Positions 1 through 10,123 of a DNA stretch of 64,000 bases are shown here, in pieces. Position numbers and translations under genes: made by a program. Location of the stretch: positions 41,053 to 105,052 of the forward strand of contig JAIBDF010000002.1 in the NCBI GenBank assembly GCA_024679535.1. Reading direction: 5' to 3'. The stretch comes from Chromatiales bacterium. GTDB lineage: Bacteria; Pseudomonadota; Gammaproteobacteria; Steroidobacterales; Woeseiaceae. The first letter of the stretch is position 1. Every line of letters begins with the position of its first letter. Below the pieces are notes generated by a model. It was not told where the DNA came from, did not search any database, and saw only the letters and a list, made by a program, of their open reading frames with translations.

Positions 1-2
1 CG

Positions 3-1769
3 CCACTAGCGGATGCACTCAATGTGTCATACGGCCGCAGGCTCTCGAGCTACCCGCTGATCTCCATTGGCTTGCTCTGGCTGCGCTGGCTGGTACGAGA
101 TCTTCGTGCAACCGAGGTTTCGCAATTGCTTAGGTCGCCACTGATCGTAGCAGGTCCGGGCAGCGGTCGCGCACGGCTGGAATTGCGGCTGCGAAGGTTG
201 CCGGACCGCCACTGGTCGCCATCGATGATCACGTCGGCACTTCAGGGAAAAGACGAGTCGCCCGATGCGTCGGAGTGGCTGCAACGCGTTGCGGCCATCA
301 CCAAGAATCGGAGGGACCTGACTGGCGCGGCTTCGCCTGCGCACTGGGCTGTGACTGTTGATGAAGTCCTTAAAGCCGCAGGGTGGCCCGGCAAACAGCG
401 GCTCAGAAGTGCTGAGTTTCAGGCCGTAAATCGCTGGCGCGATCTCCTGAATGACCTGGCGCGCATGGACCTCGTTAGTGCGCGGATGTCTCTCGAGACT
501 GCGCTGAATCAACTTGAGAGCATGGCCGCCGATGCGGTGTTTCAACCCGAATCCGAGCACGCGCGCGTGCATCTGATGGGACCGCTGGAGGCGTCCGGAC
601 TTGAGTTCGATGCGCTGTGGCTGACTGGCGTTACCGCGGCGCAGTGGCCGCCGGCAGGCAATCCTTCAGCGCTCGTGTCCAGGCGCTTGCAGGAACAACA
701 TGGTATGCCGGATGCAACGCCTGATGACACGGTTGCGTATGCCCGGCGCTTACTCGGGTCTCTTTGTGCGGCGGCTCCGGTGATGGTTTGCAGCTATCCG
801 CTGACCGAAGATGACGCAGAACAGACGCCGAGCGACCTCTTGCCGGCGTCGAAACTCGCCGCCGCTGACGCGTTTCCTGCCCCAGGTTTGTTTGCCGCAA
901 GTATGGCCGGAACCGCAAGTCTTGTAGACCTTGCAGACAGGGTGCCACCGATTGGGCCTGACGAGCCGCTGTCGGGCGGAGCCGGCACGATTCAGAATCA
1001 ACTGACCGATCCCATAGCGGCGTTTCTTGGCGGACGGCTCGGGGTACGCGCTCTCGACGAACAAACTGATGGTCTGCCGGCATTACTGCGCGGCAACCTG
1101 ATACACGACGCACTCTATCAACTGTATATCGAAAAACCCTCGCGTGATGACATCCAAAGATGGACGGATTGCGAACATCGTATTGCCGGCGCAATCGACT
1201 TTGCATTCGGTCGTCATGAGAGGCATGCGGACCGGGTGTTACTCGCGCTTCTGGCTATGGAGCGCCGCCGAGTTGCCGGACTGTTGCACGACTTCATCGC
1301 TATCGATATTGCACGAGACGCTTTTATCGTCGACAGCGTCGAGCGCAGTGTTGAGTTTGCGGAAGCAGGGGTGAGGTTGAAGCTGCGTGTCGACCGTATC
1401 GATCGCCTTCCCGATGATGGAATAGCGATCCTTGACTACAAGACGGGCGCCGAAAAGAAATTCCTAACGGCCAAGGGCGAGCCGAAGGAAATCCAACTGG
1501 TCGCCTATGCTTGTGCGGTCGATGAACCGGTGGCGGCGCTGGCGCTCGTCAATGTGGATTCACGGACGATGGGATTCAACGGTGCGGGAACAGGATACAC
1601 AAATCCGGAATTATGGCCTGAACAGCTGGTGGGCTGGTCGAACCTCGTGCGCAGTGCCTGCATTGAGCTGACCGCCGGTGATGTGCGCATGAATATGTCG
1701 ATGACCATGGCGGATGCGAGGCCTCTCAACCTGCTGACGCGGTTCACGGAGTTGCGCAGTGACATCTGA
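3..1769 (+). CDS. AddB-like PD-(D/E)XK nuclease, probable DNA repair protein (5' partial)
   Basis: This looks like the AddB-like partner of the helicase that follows, acting in double-strand-end processing. The frame is open to the left edge of the window, so the true start lies outside; the first GTG in frame is at 24. The C-terminal third carries a RecB-type nuclease core: a hydrophobic strand ending in DYKTG at about residue 470 (counted from that GTG), then a Q-x3-Y helix motif near residue 490. The middle holds an inactivated helicase-like region without an obvious Walker A. It overlaps the next gene by 11 bp, so the two are translationally coupled. Paired genes of this sort in proteobacteria are annotated as probable DNA repair protein plus UvrD/AddA-like helicase. 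Nuclease family is well supported; the exact subfamily is inferred from context. Confidence 0.8.
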   Translation, partial: PLADALNVSYGRRLSSYPLISIGLLWLRWLVRDLRATEVSQLLRSPLIVAGPGSGRARLELRLRRLPDRHWSPSMITSALQGKDESPDASEWLQRVAAITKNRRDLTGAASPAHWAVTVDEVLKAAGWPGKQRLRSAEFQAVNRWRDLLNDLARMDLVSARMSLETALNQLESMAADAVFQPESEHARVHLMGPLEASGLEFDALWLTGVTAAQWPPAGNPSALVSRRLQEQHGMPDATPDDTVAYARRLLGSLCAAAPVMVCSYPLTEDDAEQTPSDLLPASKLAAADAFPAPGLFAASMAGTASLVDLADRVPPIGPDEPLSGGAGTIQNQLTDPIAAFLGGRLGVRALDEQTDGLPALLRGNLIHDALYQLYIEKPSRDDIQRWTDCEHRIAGAIDFAFGRHERHADRVLLALLAMERRRVAGLLHDFIAIDIARDAFIVDSVERSVEFAEAGVRLKLRVDRIDRLPDDGIAILDYKTGAEKKFLTAKGEPKEIQLVAYACAVDEPVAALALVNVDSRTMGFNGAGTGYTNPELWPEQLVGWSNLVRSACIELTAGDVRMNMSMTMADARPLNLLTRFTELRSDI

Positions 1770-4700
1770 ACAGCAACTGCTGGACGACGATTTCAAGGCG
1801 CGCCATGAGGCCCTGGATGAAACGCGTTCGTTTATCGTCCAGGCGCCGGCGGGGTCCGGTAAGACCGAGCTTCTCATCCAGCGATATTTACGGCTGTTGG
1901 CCGTGGTGGATGCGCCGGAAGAGATTATTGCGATTACATTCACACGCAAGGCGGCGGCGGAAATGCAGCATCGGGTGCTCACGGCACTGCGCCGCTCGGT
2001 GCGCGGTGAGCAGCCCGAGCAGGAGCACCTGCGCCGAACGGCGAAACTGGCCGCTGCCGCATTGCAGCGTGATGCGCAAAACGGCTGGCACCTGCTTGCC
2101 AATCCGCGACGCATGCGAATCCAGACACTGGACTCTCTGAACGCCGCCATAGCCCGTTCGCGACCAATCAGTGCGCCTGCCAGTGCAAGCGGCGTCCGAA
2201 TTGTCGTCGATGCCGAAATGCTTGCTCTGCATCGTGCCGCTGCCATGGCGACGCTGGACTATGTGGCGATGACGGGCGCGGTGCACGATGTTGCAGCAGA
2301 AGTACTCGGCCACCTGGACAACAACACCGGCATTTACGTCGACTATCTGGCACGCATGCTGGGCACGAGGGATCAGTGGCTACCCTTTACGGGAAGTGGC
2401 TCGTTATCGCCGCAAGAAGCTGCTGGACTGCGGCAGAGGCTCGAGGGCAACCTCGAAATGGCTGTGGCAGAACACCTGTCGCTGACGGCTGCATCGTTTC
2501 CATCCACAGTACGCCACGAGCTCGCGGGGCTGCTTGACTACGCAGGCAGTAACCTGCAGGAACAAGGCAACACAGAACACCCAATTTGCGCGTTGGCCGG
2601 TATAAGCGATCTTCCCGCAGGCGAGGCCGCCGCTGCCAGGCAGTGGCGGGGCGTTGCCGAGATGTTGTTGACCTTGTCAGGCACGTTCCGGAAACAGGTG
2701 GATAAACGCCAGGGATTTCCTCCTGAAAACAAAGCACAAAAGGACGCGCTCAAGGAACTCCTGGCAGAGCTCGCGTCATGCACCGAGCTGGCCGAACTTC
2801 TGCACAACGTGCGGGCACTGCCGCCGGTTCAATACACTGACGACCAGTGGGCGGTACTGCTTGCGCTATTCCGCCTGCTGCCGCTGGCCAGTGGGGAATT
2901 GCGACGGCTTTTTGCAGAGCAGGGAGTTGCCGACCATATTGATATCGCGATTACGGCAGACGACGCGCTCGGCACAGCCGAGAATCCGGGTGATATAGCA
3001 CTGCTGCTGGATTACCAGGTTCGCCACCTGCTCGTGGACGAAATGCAGGATACGTCAAGTGCGCAGTACCGCATGCTCGAGTCCCTTACGGGCGGATGGG
3101 AACCTGATGACGGCAGAACACTTTATTGCGTCGGTGATCCGATGCAATCGATCTATCGTTTCCGCAACGCTGAAGTGGGTCAGTTCCTTTTGGCCAGGAA
3201 GCATGGTATCGGTAACATAGCGTTGGAACCGTTGATACTGCGCAGGAATTTTCGTTCCGGCGAACAACTCGTCGACTGGTTCAATTCCGTATTCCCGGCA
3301 GTCCTAGCGGCACAGGACGACCCGGGCAGCGGTTCGGTGCGCTATTCAGAGGCTATTGCGGTTCCGCAGTTGAGCGGTATCGGGAAATGTATGGTCCACC
3401 CCGTCTTCGGCAGCGACAAGCAGACCGAAGCACAGATTGGCTGCCGGGTAATCGCAGACACACTCAGGGAACATCCTGACGACGATGTGGCGGTCCTGGT
3501 ACGTGGTCGTAATCAGTTGCCGCAGCTGCTTGCTGCATTGAGACAGGACGGCATTGACTACCAGGCCATTGAGATCGACCGGCTGACGGATCTCCCTGAG
3601 ATCATAGAGGTCATGGCGCTAACACGCGCTGCTGCGCATACGGGGGACCGTATCGCCTGGCTCGGCCTGTTGCGTGCTCCCTGGATAGGGCTGGACTGGA
3701 CGGACCTGCATACACTGGTGAGTGGAGCGCCGCAGGCAAGCATCGTTGAGTTACTGCAAGACGAGGCCCGCTTGGCGACGTTATCGCCGGCAGGGCGTGA
3801 TGCTGTGCTAAGGGCCATGCCCGTGCTCGCCAAACTTGTCGCACCACGACTCTTAACTTCACTGCGCGATCTTGTGGAGGATTGCTGGCTATTGCTGGGT
3901 GGCCCGGCATTGCTCACCGATCAGTATGCCGTCGAGAACGTTTATCGATATTTTGATGTGCTCGCAAAGCACGAGCAGCATGGATCGCTGCAGGATGTCG
4001 CCGCACTTGAGTCATTACTCGACCTGGAGCGTGTCTCCACGAATGGCAGCGCGCGTGTGCAGATCATGACTATGCACAAGGCCAAGGGTCTCGAATTTGA
4101 GCACGTATTACTCTACGGGCTCGGGAGACTCCCGGGGCAAAGCGGCCGGAGCGTGCTCTCGTGGTTTGATATTCCCAATGAACATGGAGACGAGCGAAAA
4201 ATCATCAGTCCGGTCGGACCACGAGTAGAGGTTGAGAAGGATCCGGTACATCGATTTATCGAAATGACGGATGGCGCCAAGGATAAACACGAACAAGCGC
4301 GCCTGTTGTATGTGGCATGCACGCGTGCGCGCAAGTCCCTGCATCTTCTGGGTAACACGCTGGCCACAGAAGATGGGTACAAGCCACCGGCGAAAAGCAG
4401 TCTGTTGCGTATGTTGTGGCCAGCCGTCGAAGAAAAATTTGCCCGCGCCTTCGATAGCGCAGACATCGCCATGGCGGATAACGACGATGGTTTATGGCGT
4501 GTTCCTCGGCTGCGACGATTCGCACGCCCCTGGGAGGCGCCCGCAGTGCCGCCTCTGCCTGGACCGCAATCACCTGCAGCCGACACGGATGCCGCCGATG
4601 AAGAGGTAGAGTTCTACTGGGTAGGGGCGGAGGCGCGTATCGCAGGAACGGTAGTCCACCGCTGGCTGCAGGTGCTCGCCGAGGGGCGAACTGACGTGGA

Positions 4701-5133
4701 CCCTGCCGACAGTGACGGTCAACAGCAGGTGACGCGGCGCTGGCTGCGGGAAATGGGTATCGGCGACGAGCTTCAGGTCGGCATTGAGGCGCGGGTGGCA
4801 GCGGCACTGGACGGCGTCAGAAAGGATGCAAAAGGACGCTGGATCCTGGCCGGGGAAGGACGGGCAGAGTTCGCGCTAACGGGATTATTCGAAGGTGCCA
4901 TCGAATCTGTGGTCCTCGACAGGGTGCGCATCGATGAGGATGAGAATCACTGGATTATCGACTACAAGACCAGTACCCACGAAGGTGGCAACCTGCAGGG
5001 CTTTCTCAAAGCCGAAGTAGAACGTTACACACCTCAGATGGAGAAGTACGCGGCTTTATACGCGGCCTATTCCGGGCAGCGCCCGCGCTGCGCATTGTAT
5101 TTCCCACTGCTGCAGGAATTTGTCGAAGTCTAA
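1759..5133 (+). CDS. UvrD/AddA-like helicase-exonuclease
   Basis: A superfamily 1A DNA helicase of 1124 residues with a C-terminal nuclease, expected to unwind and resect DNA ends for recombination. Visible motifs are Walker A APAGSGKT (residues 29-36), the Walker B-like VDEMQDTS near 424, GDPMQSIYRFRN near 459, RRNFRS, TMHKAKGLEFEH near 770 (motif V region) and LYVACTRA near 850 (motif VI). A RecB-type nuclease motif IIDYKT lies near 1067, followed by a Q-x3-Y helix. The start is GTG at 1759 inside the end of the upstream nuclease gene. The 3' end overlaps the convergent gspN by 4 bp. Together with its upstream partner it probably replaces RecBCD or works beside it; whether recBCD exists elsewhere cannot be seen here. 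Confidence 0.88.
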   Translation: MTSEQQLLDDDFKARHEALDETRSFIVQAPAGSGKTELLIQRYLRLLAVVDAPEEIIAITFTRKAAAEMQHRVLTALRRSVRGEQPEQEHLRRTAKLAAAALQRDAQNGWHLLANPRRMRIQTLDSLNAAIARSRPISAPASASGVRIVVDAEMLALHRAAAMATLDYVAMTGAVHDVAAEVLGHLDNNTGIYVDYLARMLGTRDQWLPFTGSGSLSPQEAAGLRQRLEGNLEMAVAEHLSLTAASFPSTVRHELAGLLDYAGSNLQEQGNTEHPICALAGISDLPAGEAAAARQWRGVAEMLLTLSGTFRKQVDKRQGFPPENKAQKDALKELLAELASCTELAELLHNVRALPPVQYTDDQWAVLLALFRLLPLASGELRRLFAEQGVADHIDIAITADDALGTAENPGDIALLLDYQVRHLLVDEMQDTSSAQYRMLESLTGGWEPDDGRTLYCVGDPMQSIYRFRNAEVGQFLLARKHGIGNIALEPLILRRNFRSGEQLVDWFNSVFPAVLAAQDDPGSGSVRYSEAIAVPQLSGIGKCMVHPVFGSDKQTEAQIGCRVIADTLREHPDDDVAVLVRGRNQLPQLLAALRQDGIDYQAIEIDRLTDLPEIIEVMALTRAAAHTGDRIAWLGLLRAPWIGLDWTDLHTLVSGAPQASIVELLQDEARLATLSPAGRDAVLRAMPVLAKLVAPRLLTSLRDLVEDCWLLLGGPALLTDQYAVENVYRYFDVLAKHEQHGSLQDVAALESLLDLERVSTNGSARVQIMTMHKAKGLEFEHVLLYGLGRLPGQSGRSVLSWFDIPNEHGDERKIISPVGPRVEVEKDPVHRFIEMTDGAKDKHEQARLLYVACTRARKSLHLLGNTLATEDGYKPPAKSSLLRMLWPAVEEKFARAFDSADIAMADNDDGLWRVPRLRRFARPWEAPAVPPLPGPQSPAADTDAADEEVEFYWVGAEARIAGTVVHRWLQVLAEGRTDVDPADSDGQQQVTRRWLREMGIGDELQVGIEARVAAALDGVRKDAKGRWILAGEGRAEFALTGLFEGAIESVVLDRVRIDEDENHWIIDYKTSTHEGGNLQGFLKAEVERYTPQMEKYAALYAAYSGQRPRCALYFPLLQEFVEV

Positions 5134-5867
5134 TATTGCCCTTCCAGGCTCAATTCCTGCTGCCCGCGATCGTTCGTTGGAAGATAGCGCATTTGGTTCC
5201 TGAGACTATCCGGGGCATCGGGCTTCGCTACGACCTGACCGCGAAAAGCGTAAGTCTTATCCGGATTCAATTTCAGGCTGCCGGCAACGTCCACTACGCC
5301 GTCCGTATCCTCAACGCTCGCAACGATGCCGTTGTTCTGGGTATAGAACTCGGCCCGATATCCTCCCAGCGACATATTACCGATAAGCGGGACCAGGAGA
5401 TTCGCTATGTCGACCGTGCCGTCCATGGCGGAGGCACGACCGGCCGCCAGTTCCAGCCTTTCGAATTGCAGGCTGGCGGTACCTCGAAGTCCCACAATGT
5501 TGGATGCTTCTTCAAACATTTGCAGAGGTACCGAAGCAGAGAGATTACTGAGAGCAAGCGTTCCCCCCAGGCTTAACGTCACCTCGCTTGCGAAAAAGCC
5601 TGAGACGGGCGTTCCGCTAATGTCGTAACGTGCTTTGCCTGTGAACAGTGCAAGCGGACGCATATGCCAGGTCAACTCGCGGAGGTACACACCGTTGGTC
5701 GCAAATTCGCGAGCGCCGCCATTCCAGACGGTGCCGTAAATTCCGCTGATCTGCACAAAGGGTGGAGACATCCATTTGTAAGCAATGCGGGCGGGAAAGG
5801 TTATGACCAACGCAACCACCATCGTCAGAACTGTGAGCAACAGGAGCCCGCGGTTGCGCATGATCAA
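5130..5867 (-). CDS. gspN: Type II secretion system protein N
   Basis: GspN is an inner-membrane-anchored periplasmic component of the type II secretion machine, of unclear role and not needed in every system. The 245-residue product has an N-terminal transmembrane segment (about residues 8-27), then a beta-rich periplasmic domain with the family's early ISGIYGTVWNG stretch. It is the last gene of the gsp run; its ATG overlaps the stop of gspM by 4 bp. The length is normal for the family (about 240-260). The 3' end meets the convergent helicase gene with a 4-bp overlap, so no terminator separates them. Confidence 0.85.
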   Translation of the reverse strand: MIMRNRGLLLLTVLTMVVALVITFPARIAYKWMSPPFVQISGIYGTVWNGGAREFATNGVYLRELTWHMRPLALFTGKARYDISGTPVSGFFASEVTLSLGGTLALSNLSASVPLQMFEEASNIVGLRGTASLQFERLELAAGRASAMDGTVDIANLLVPLIGNMSLGGYRAEFYTQNNGIVASVEDTDGVVDVAGSLKLNPDKTYAFRGQVVAKPDAPDSLRNQMRYLPTNDRGQQELSLEGQY

Positions 5868-6355
5868 AGACTGCGCTCCAGCGTCAGCGACGCGTTTATG
5901 CGCCCATCACCGACCGCGTCGCCATGGGACAGGCTGCCGGACTGGACGAACATCGCATGATTATCGCTCAGGTCGCCTAACCAGAGCATCAGATCGTCAA
6001 ACGCCACTTCTTCGAACTCAACGCGGATGCCGTTGCTGGTCGTTGGTTGACTGCGACGGCGGAACTGCTCCAGACCCCGGCTTCGCAGCGTCTGCGAAAC
6101 GACGATGATTGGCGCCTGCTGAGCGGAGCTTCCGCCCGCAGATGTGTTCAGGCCTCCCGAGGCCACCAGTGCCTGCAACGGCCGCAATTCAGCCAGTGAA
6201 CGTTCCCAGGTCGCCACGCGGGTCGCTACCTGGCTATGATTCCGGTCAAGCGGGGCCCAAAGCACGTAGTAGATCAGCGCAACACTCACAAAAATGACGC
6301 CGATCAGGACGAAAACCTGCTCCCGTGCTTCCAGATTGTCGTACCAGTTCCTCAT
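5864..6355 (-). CDS. gspM: Type II secretion system protein M
   Basis: GspM is a bitopic inner-membrane protein that pairs with GspL and links the assembly platform to the ATPase. The product has 163 residues: a short cytoplasmic start, one transmembrane helix (about residues 15-34, ending LWAPLD) and a periplasmic ferredoxin-like domain. The start of the helix with WYDNLEAREQ is typical of the family. Start and stop overlap gspL and gspN by 4 bp each. Confidence 0.87.
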   Translation of the reverse strand: MRNWYDNLEAREQVFVLIGVIFVSVALIYYVLWAPLDRNHSQVATRVATWERSLAELRPLQALVASGGLNTSAGGSSAQQAPIIVVSQTLRSRGLEQFRRRSQPTTSNGIRVEFEEVAFDDLMLWLGDLSDNHAMFVQSGSLSHGDAVGDGRINASLTLERSL

Positions 6356-7614
6356 GAGCCTGCCTCCCGAATCTGGATACGACTGTTGATGCGGTCGGCC
6401 ACTTTGTCCGTTGACTGGATCGAGGCTACGAAGCGACCGGATGCGTTGAGTGCTTTTTGAATGTTGCCGACTGTTTCAACATCAGGCGAGATGACCCTGA
6501 TGTCCACCACGCCGGCGCGGTAGCTGACGGCTTCTAGTTGCGCTTCCGAATATTGCTGCATCGCTGTCGCCAGTTCGCGAATTGATGGCAGAAAAACCTG
6601 TGGTGCCGTCGCCGTACCCATGGACCGTTTCATTGAGTTAACGATGGCCATCGGGTCAACGATATCGGTCGAGGCGTTCGGATTAAATTGTTGGTACTCC
6701 TGCGTGAATTGCGCACGTAACGCCGCTTCCTCCTGCGTGAGTCGATAATAATCGACGCCCTTGCCGGCGAAACCAACAATGATCAGCGTCAGCAGCAGGA
6801 TGGCGGCTTTACTCCAGGGGCGCAGCCAGGACTGGTAGTCTGTTTTCGGTCCGTAACGTCCCTGCAGCAGGTTGACGCCCTGACCGCTGGCAACGGTAAC
6901 GGCAAGGCGGGGCAGCGCCCCATCGGCCAGAAGGTTGATATCGACGCTATGCAATTCGTGACGCAGCGCAATCCAATCGTGCGACAAGCGCTCTTCATCC
7001 GCGGCATTGCAATACACGATGAGGTGTCCGGATTGTTCGGGCGGTGCATCGTCATCTGTCCGGTCGGCCAATTTTCCCGCGGCGACGAGTGCGTCGCTGG
7101 GGTTCGCGCCCTGCATCACAAACTCGGTGTCCTCACCATCATTAAAAAAGACACAGTCGTCGTCGACAAGTACGCTCATTGTTCCGGGTATGCGCGCCAG
7201 TCCGTAATTCTCCGGGATAATCTTCCATGGATTAATGTCGACTTCCTCGAATCGCGCCAGCCATGCGTCGAGCTGCGCGCGGGATACCGCGGCAACCGGC
7301 CGAATTCCCGAATCACGTTTGTCTCCCGCCGCAAACTGCATGGTCTCGATGTCGGCTGCGACCTGTTCCTCCAGGGCATACGGGATGGCTGCGTTGAGTT
7401 TGGATCCGCCACGCGCCGGCAAATTCACCGTCGTTGTGAGCGCTTCGGTAGACGGAATCAGCGCGATTACCGGTCGACCCTGCACCAGCGCTGCCGCATC
7501 TGCCAATGCGCCACGAAAGGGCTGGCTGCGACATGTGCCACTATCATCGGCAACGATCCACTCAACCATTGGATCGTTTTCTTTTCCTAGTCGAATGACG
7601 ACAAAATCTGTCAT
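6352..7614 (-). CDS. gspL: Type II secretion system protein L
   Basis: GspL anchors the cytoplasmic secretion ATPase GspE to the inner membrane. The 420-residue product shows the expected order: a cytoplasmic actin-like domain (about 1-240), one transmembrane helix (about 265-285, AAILLLTLIIVGFAGKG) and a periplasmic ferredoxin-like domain ending in family-typical sequence. It starts 1 bp after the gspK stop and overlaps gspM by 4 bp. Its ATPase partner gspE is not in the window and must be encoded elsewhere. Confidence 0.88.
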   Translation of the reverse strand: MTDFVVIRLGKENDPMVEWIVADDSGTCRSQPFRGALADAAALVQGRPVIALIPSTEALTTTVNLPARGGSKLNAAIPYALEEQVAADIETMQFAAGDKRDSGIRPVAAVSRAQLDAWLARFEEVDINPWKIIPENYGLARIPGTMSVLVDDDCVFFNDGEDTEFVMQGANPSDALVAAGKLADRTDDDAPPEQSGHLIVYCNAADEERLSHDWIALRHELHSVDINLLADGALPRLAVTVASGQGVNLLQGRYGPKTDYQSWLRPWSKAAILLLTLIIVGFAGKGVDYYRLTQEEAALRAQFTQEYQQFNPNASTDIVDPMAIVNSMKRSMGTATAPQVFLPSIRELATAMQQYSEAQLEAVSYRAGVVDIRVISPDVETVGNIQKALNASGRFVASIQSTDKVADRINSRIQIREAGS

Positions 7615-7615
7615 G

Positions 7616-8548
7616 TCAGATGGTTCCCAGGCTGCGGAGGATGGGTGTTACTTCACCGGATCCGGAGACCCGCTGAAACACTGTAAATAGACTAACGCGA
7701 ACGGTATCAATCTGTACGATCGCCTTCAATTGAAAAAACTCGGATGTCTCACTAAAACCTGCTTGAGCGAGGTCGGGAGCCACCAGCGGCGCAAAAGTAC
7801 CACTTATGTCCGCAAATCCTCCACCTTCGCGCACATCGATGAGTCCCTCGGCGGTCGACAGGTCAATGTTGGGACCAAGCGACTGCAGGACCTGGAGGCT
7901 CGCGGTATTGACGTTAATCGCAGTCTGACCGGGTAATGCCGTGACGTGCGGCAGCAGAATCTCGAAACTGATGCGGTCCATGCCGTTGACTGCGGCCAGT
8001 TCCGTGATATTGGAGATGGGACGATCGGCCGTGCGATAGGCGGGTACGAATCCAGTATACATAGGGTCTTCAGCGCCGTTCGGAATGGTCTCTTCCTGGT
8101 CCGGATCAAGCCAGTCCGCGGTCGCATCCGCGACGGCCGGGTCAAGCCCCAGCGCTGCGAGCAGGCGTTGAAACTGCTCAAAGTAGGCCTGGTTGACCTG
8201 GCCGTCAGCGTCGATCAGGTTATTGACGTTAAAGCGTCCCTGCAGGTCCTCGAGCTTGCCGTAGATCTGTCCCTGGACGTTTTCGGAATCGATTGGCAGC
8301 GCGGGAATGTCGGTTGCCCAGACCTCATCGAGGTGATCGGTTTGCGTCTGCAATGCATCATCGCGCAGTATCGTCCTTACCCAGCCCTCAGAGCCGACCG
8401 CGACCTGGATCGCCTGATCCCGATGCAACATGACCATGGTGCGCCGCACATCCAATGCATTGTCCCACGCGAGCCCCGCTGCAACCGATCCTGCAAGTGT
8501 GGTCAACAGGAGGGCGGTAATCAGTGCCACGCCGCGTATGCGTATCAT
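7616..8548 (-). CDS. gspK: Type II secretion system minor pseudopilin K
   Basis: GspK is the tip pseudopilin that caps the H-I-J-K complex. The 310-residue length is typical and much longer than other pseudopilins because of an inserted alpha domain. The prepilin peptidase site is RG/VALITALL: as usual for GspK, the glutamate at +5 found in other pseudopilins is missing. The central part holds DLQGRFNVNNL and the acidic stretch DWLDPDQEE, both family hallmarks; the latter region binds calcium in characterised homologues. Its ATG overlaps the stop of gspJ by 4 bp. Confidence 0.9.
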   Translation of the reverse strand: MIRIRGVALITALLLTTLAGSVAAGLAWDNALDVRRTMVMLHRDQAIQVAVGSEGWVRTILRDDALQTQTDHLDEVWATDIPALPIDSENVQGQIYGKLEDLQGRFNVNNLIDADGQVNQAYFEQFQRLLAALGLDPAVADATADWLDPDQEETIPNGAEDPMYTGFVPAYRTADRPISNITELAAVNGMDRISFEILLPHVTALPGQTAINVNTASLQVLQSLGPNIDLSTAEGLIDVREGGGFADISGTFAPLVAPDLAQAGFSETSEFFQLKAIVQIDTVRVSLFTVFQRVSGSGEVTPILRSLGTI

Positions 8549-9159
8549 GGGGCAACCTCGACGATACGGATCAATTCGCCTTCATCGGGCAGCACCAGGG
8601 AAATAGCGACCGCGCGCGGCAACGTCACCGTGTTCAACGTCGTCTGGAGGCTGATCGGGGGCCACTGATCGGTCCACTCACCGTCCACCTGCAGGAAGCG
8701 GAACGTCAGACTCTCGACATCCGTCATCATCACCGTTGTGACGGGGACGTTATTCACCGTGCGGTCGAGCACGTTCCAGTGATAACGCATGAGTTCGTCG
8801 TCCTCAATGCGATAAGCGGTTCGTTGTTGAGTACTGCGTGGAACGCCAGCTGAATTTGGCCAGCCACTGTGCGTTAGTTGCAAGGCGAAATCCGAGGAAA
8901 AGTTGGATACCATCGCGGGCTCGTACTGGCCGAGATCTGCGCGCACCGATCGTGGCGCGGCCTGGAGTAATTCCGACGACAAATAGCTCATCGTCCTTTG
9001 GATGCTCTGCAGCCGATCCATACGTTTGGTTAGCAGGTCCGAGTTGCTTAGAGTTTGCGAAAGCGCGCCGTAGGCCAGCGCCGTCAGGATGCCGAAAATG
9101 GCAAGCGCGACCATCACCTCAATGAGCGTGAAGCCTCTTTTTAGTTGTCGGGACATCAT
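8545..9159 (-). CDS. gspJ: Type II secretion system minor pseudopilin J
   Basis: A minor pseudopilin of 204 residues that forms the tip complex with GspI and GspK. The prepilin peptidase site is KRG/FTLIEVMVALAIFG with the +5 glutamate present. A globular periplasmic beta domain follows. Overlaps of 4 bp with both gspI and gspK show a tightly coupled operon. Confidence 0.9.
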   Translation of the reverse strand: MMSRQLKRGFTLIEVMVALAIFGILTALAYGALSQTLSNSDLLTKRMDRLQSIQRTMSYLSSELLQAAPRSVRADLGQYEPAMVSNFSSDFALQLTHSGWPNSAGVPRSTQQRTAYRIEDDELMRYHWNVLDRTVNNVPVTTVMMTDVESLTFRFLQVDGEWTDQWPPISLQTTLNTVTLPRAVAISLVLPDEGELIRIVEVAP

Positions 9160-9548
9160 CTGTAAATCCCGTTACGGCGGCCGATCTCGATCGGCTCGCC
9201 AATAAATCCGGTCACTGTCAGTATGACGTATTCCGCACCGTAGTGAGACACGGAGACATCGATGCGCCGGAAGTTTTCGATTCCGGTTTCGGATACGACA
9301 GCACGCCATTCCCACTCAGTATTACCAAACTCGATTTCACCGCTGGTCGCGCTTACTTCGGGTATCGCGTTGGCCAGACGCATTTCTGTAATTTTATTCT
9401 GGGCAATCCAGCTTGCGAAGGTGCGCTCCCGCAGGGTGTTCGCGGCATCGATCATCTGGTTCATACTGGCGGTGAGAGCGGTGAGCGAGAACGCAACGAT
9501 GATGAGCGCCACCATGACCTCCAGCAGCGTAAAGCCTCTAGATCTCAT
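9156..9548 (-). CDS. gspI: Type II secretion system minor pseudopilin I
   Basis: A minor pseudopilin of 130 residues in the tip complex. The prepilin leader is very short, MRSRG, cleaved before FTLLEVMVALIIVAF. A longer open frame runs upstream to 9653, but that extension reads back into gspH and would give an implausible 40-residue leader. The ATG at 9548, overlapping the gspH stop by 11 bp, is therefore preferred. The C-terminal domain has the family-size beta sheet. Confidence 0.88.
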   Translation of the reverse strand: MRSRGFTLLEVMVALIIVAFSLTALTASMNQMIDAANTLRERTFASWIAQNKITEMRLANAIPEVSATSGEIEFGNTEWEWRAVVSETGIENFRRIDVSVSHYGAEYVILTVTGFIGEPIEIGRRNGIYR

Positions 9549-10101
9549 CGTCTTCCCCGAATTTGAGCTCACCGAGAATATCGCCGCGCATGATGATTTC
9601 TTTCCGTGTTTGCGGTCGAAGCAGACGAAGTTCGAAGGCGGTGCCCTCGCCACTGGCGAAAATGAAGAGGTGTGGCACGAATACTTGGGTGGTCGCGGTC
9701 ATGCTGGTGCTGTCGGGGTCCTCGAATTCTTGCGGATCACTGTTGAGCTGGATGCGTTTGTCATCAATATAAAGCTCAAATTCGATGCCTTCAGGCAGGT
9801 CGCGCAATCGATAGAGCTGGTCATCGGGCACGTCCATCCACTGCCGCGTCAGCGGATCGAATTCAACGAAACGATAGGCTGAGGTCATAATTTCTAGGCC
9901 GAACTCCCGTCCCTGCATCATCGCCTCGTCCTGAACCGTCTCCATCAGGGCGGTGATGCGAATCCGCTCTGTCAGTATTTCTTCATCGTCTGCGATTAGA
10001 CCCGTCGACAAGACGACGATAGCGAGAACGGTCCCCACAATAATAATGACGACGAGGATCTCGATCAGAGTGAAGCCGCGGGATTGTGGCTGACGGAGCA
10101 T
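9538..10101 (-). CDS. gspH: Type II secretion system pseudopilin H
   Basis: A pseudopilin of 187 residues that probably joins the tip complex to the GspG filament. The leader peptide MLRQPQSRG is cleaved before FTLIEILVVIIIVG. The downstream domain matches the GspH/FimT length class. It lies 22 bp after the gspG stop. It overlaps gspI by 11 bp. Confidence 0.87.
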   Translation of the reverse strand: MLRQPQSRGFTLIEILVVIIIVGTVLAIVVLSTGLIADDEEILTERIRITALMETVQDEAMMQGREFGLEIMTSAYRFVEFDPLTRQWMDVPDDQLYRLRDLPEGIEFELYIDDKRIQLNSDPQEFEDPDSTSMTATTQVFVPHLFIFASGEGTAFELRLLRPQTRKEIIMRGDILGELKFGEDDEI

Positions 10102-10123
10102 CAGGATCTCGTCCTGCGGCCGA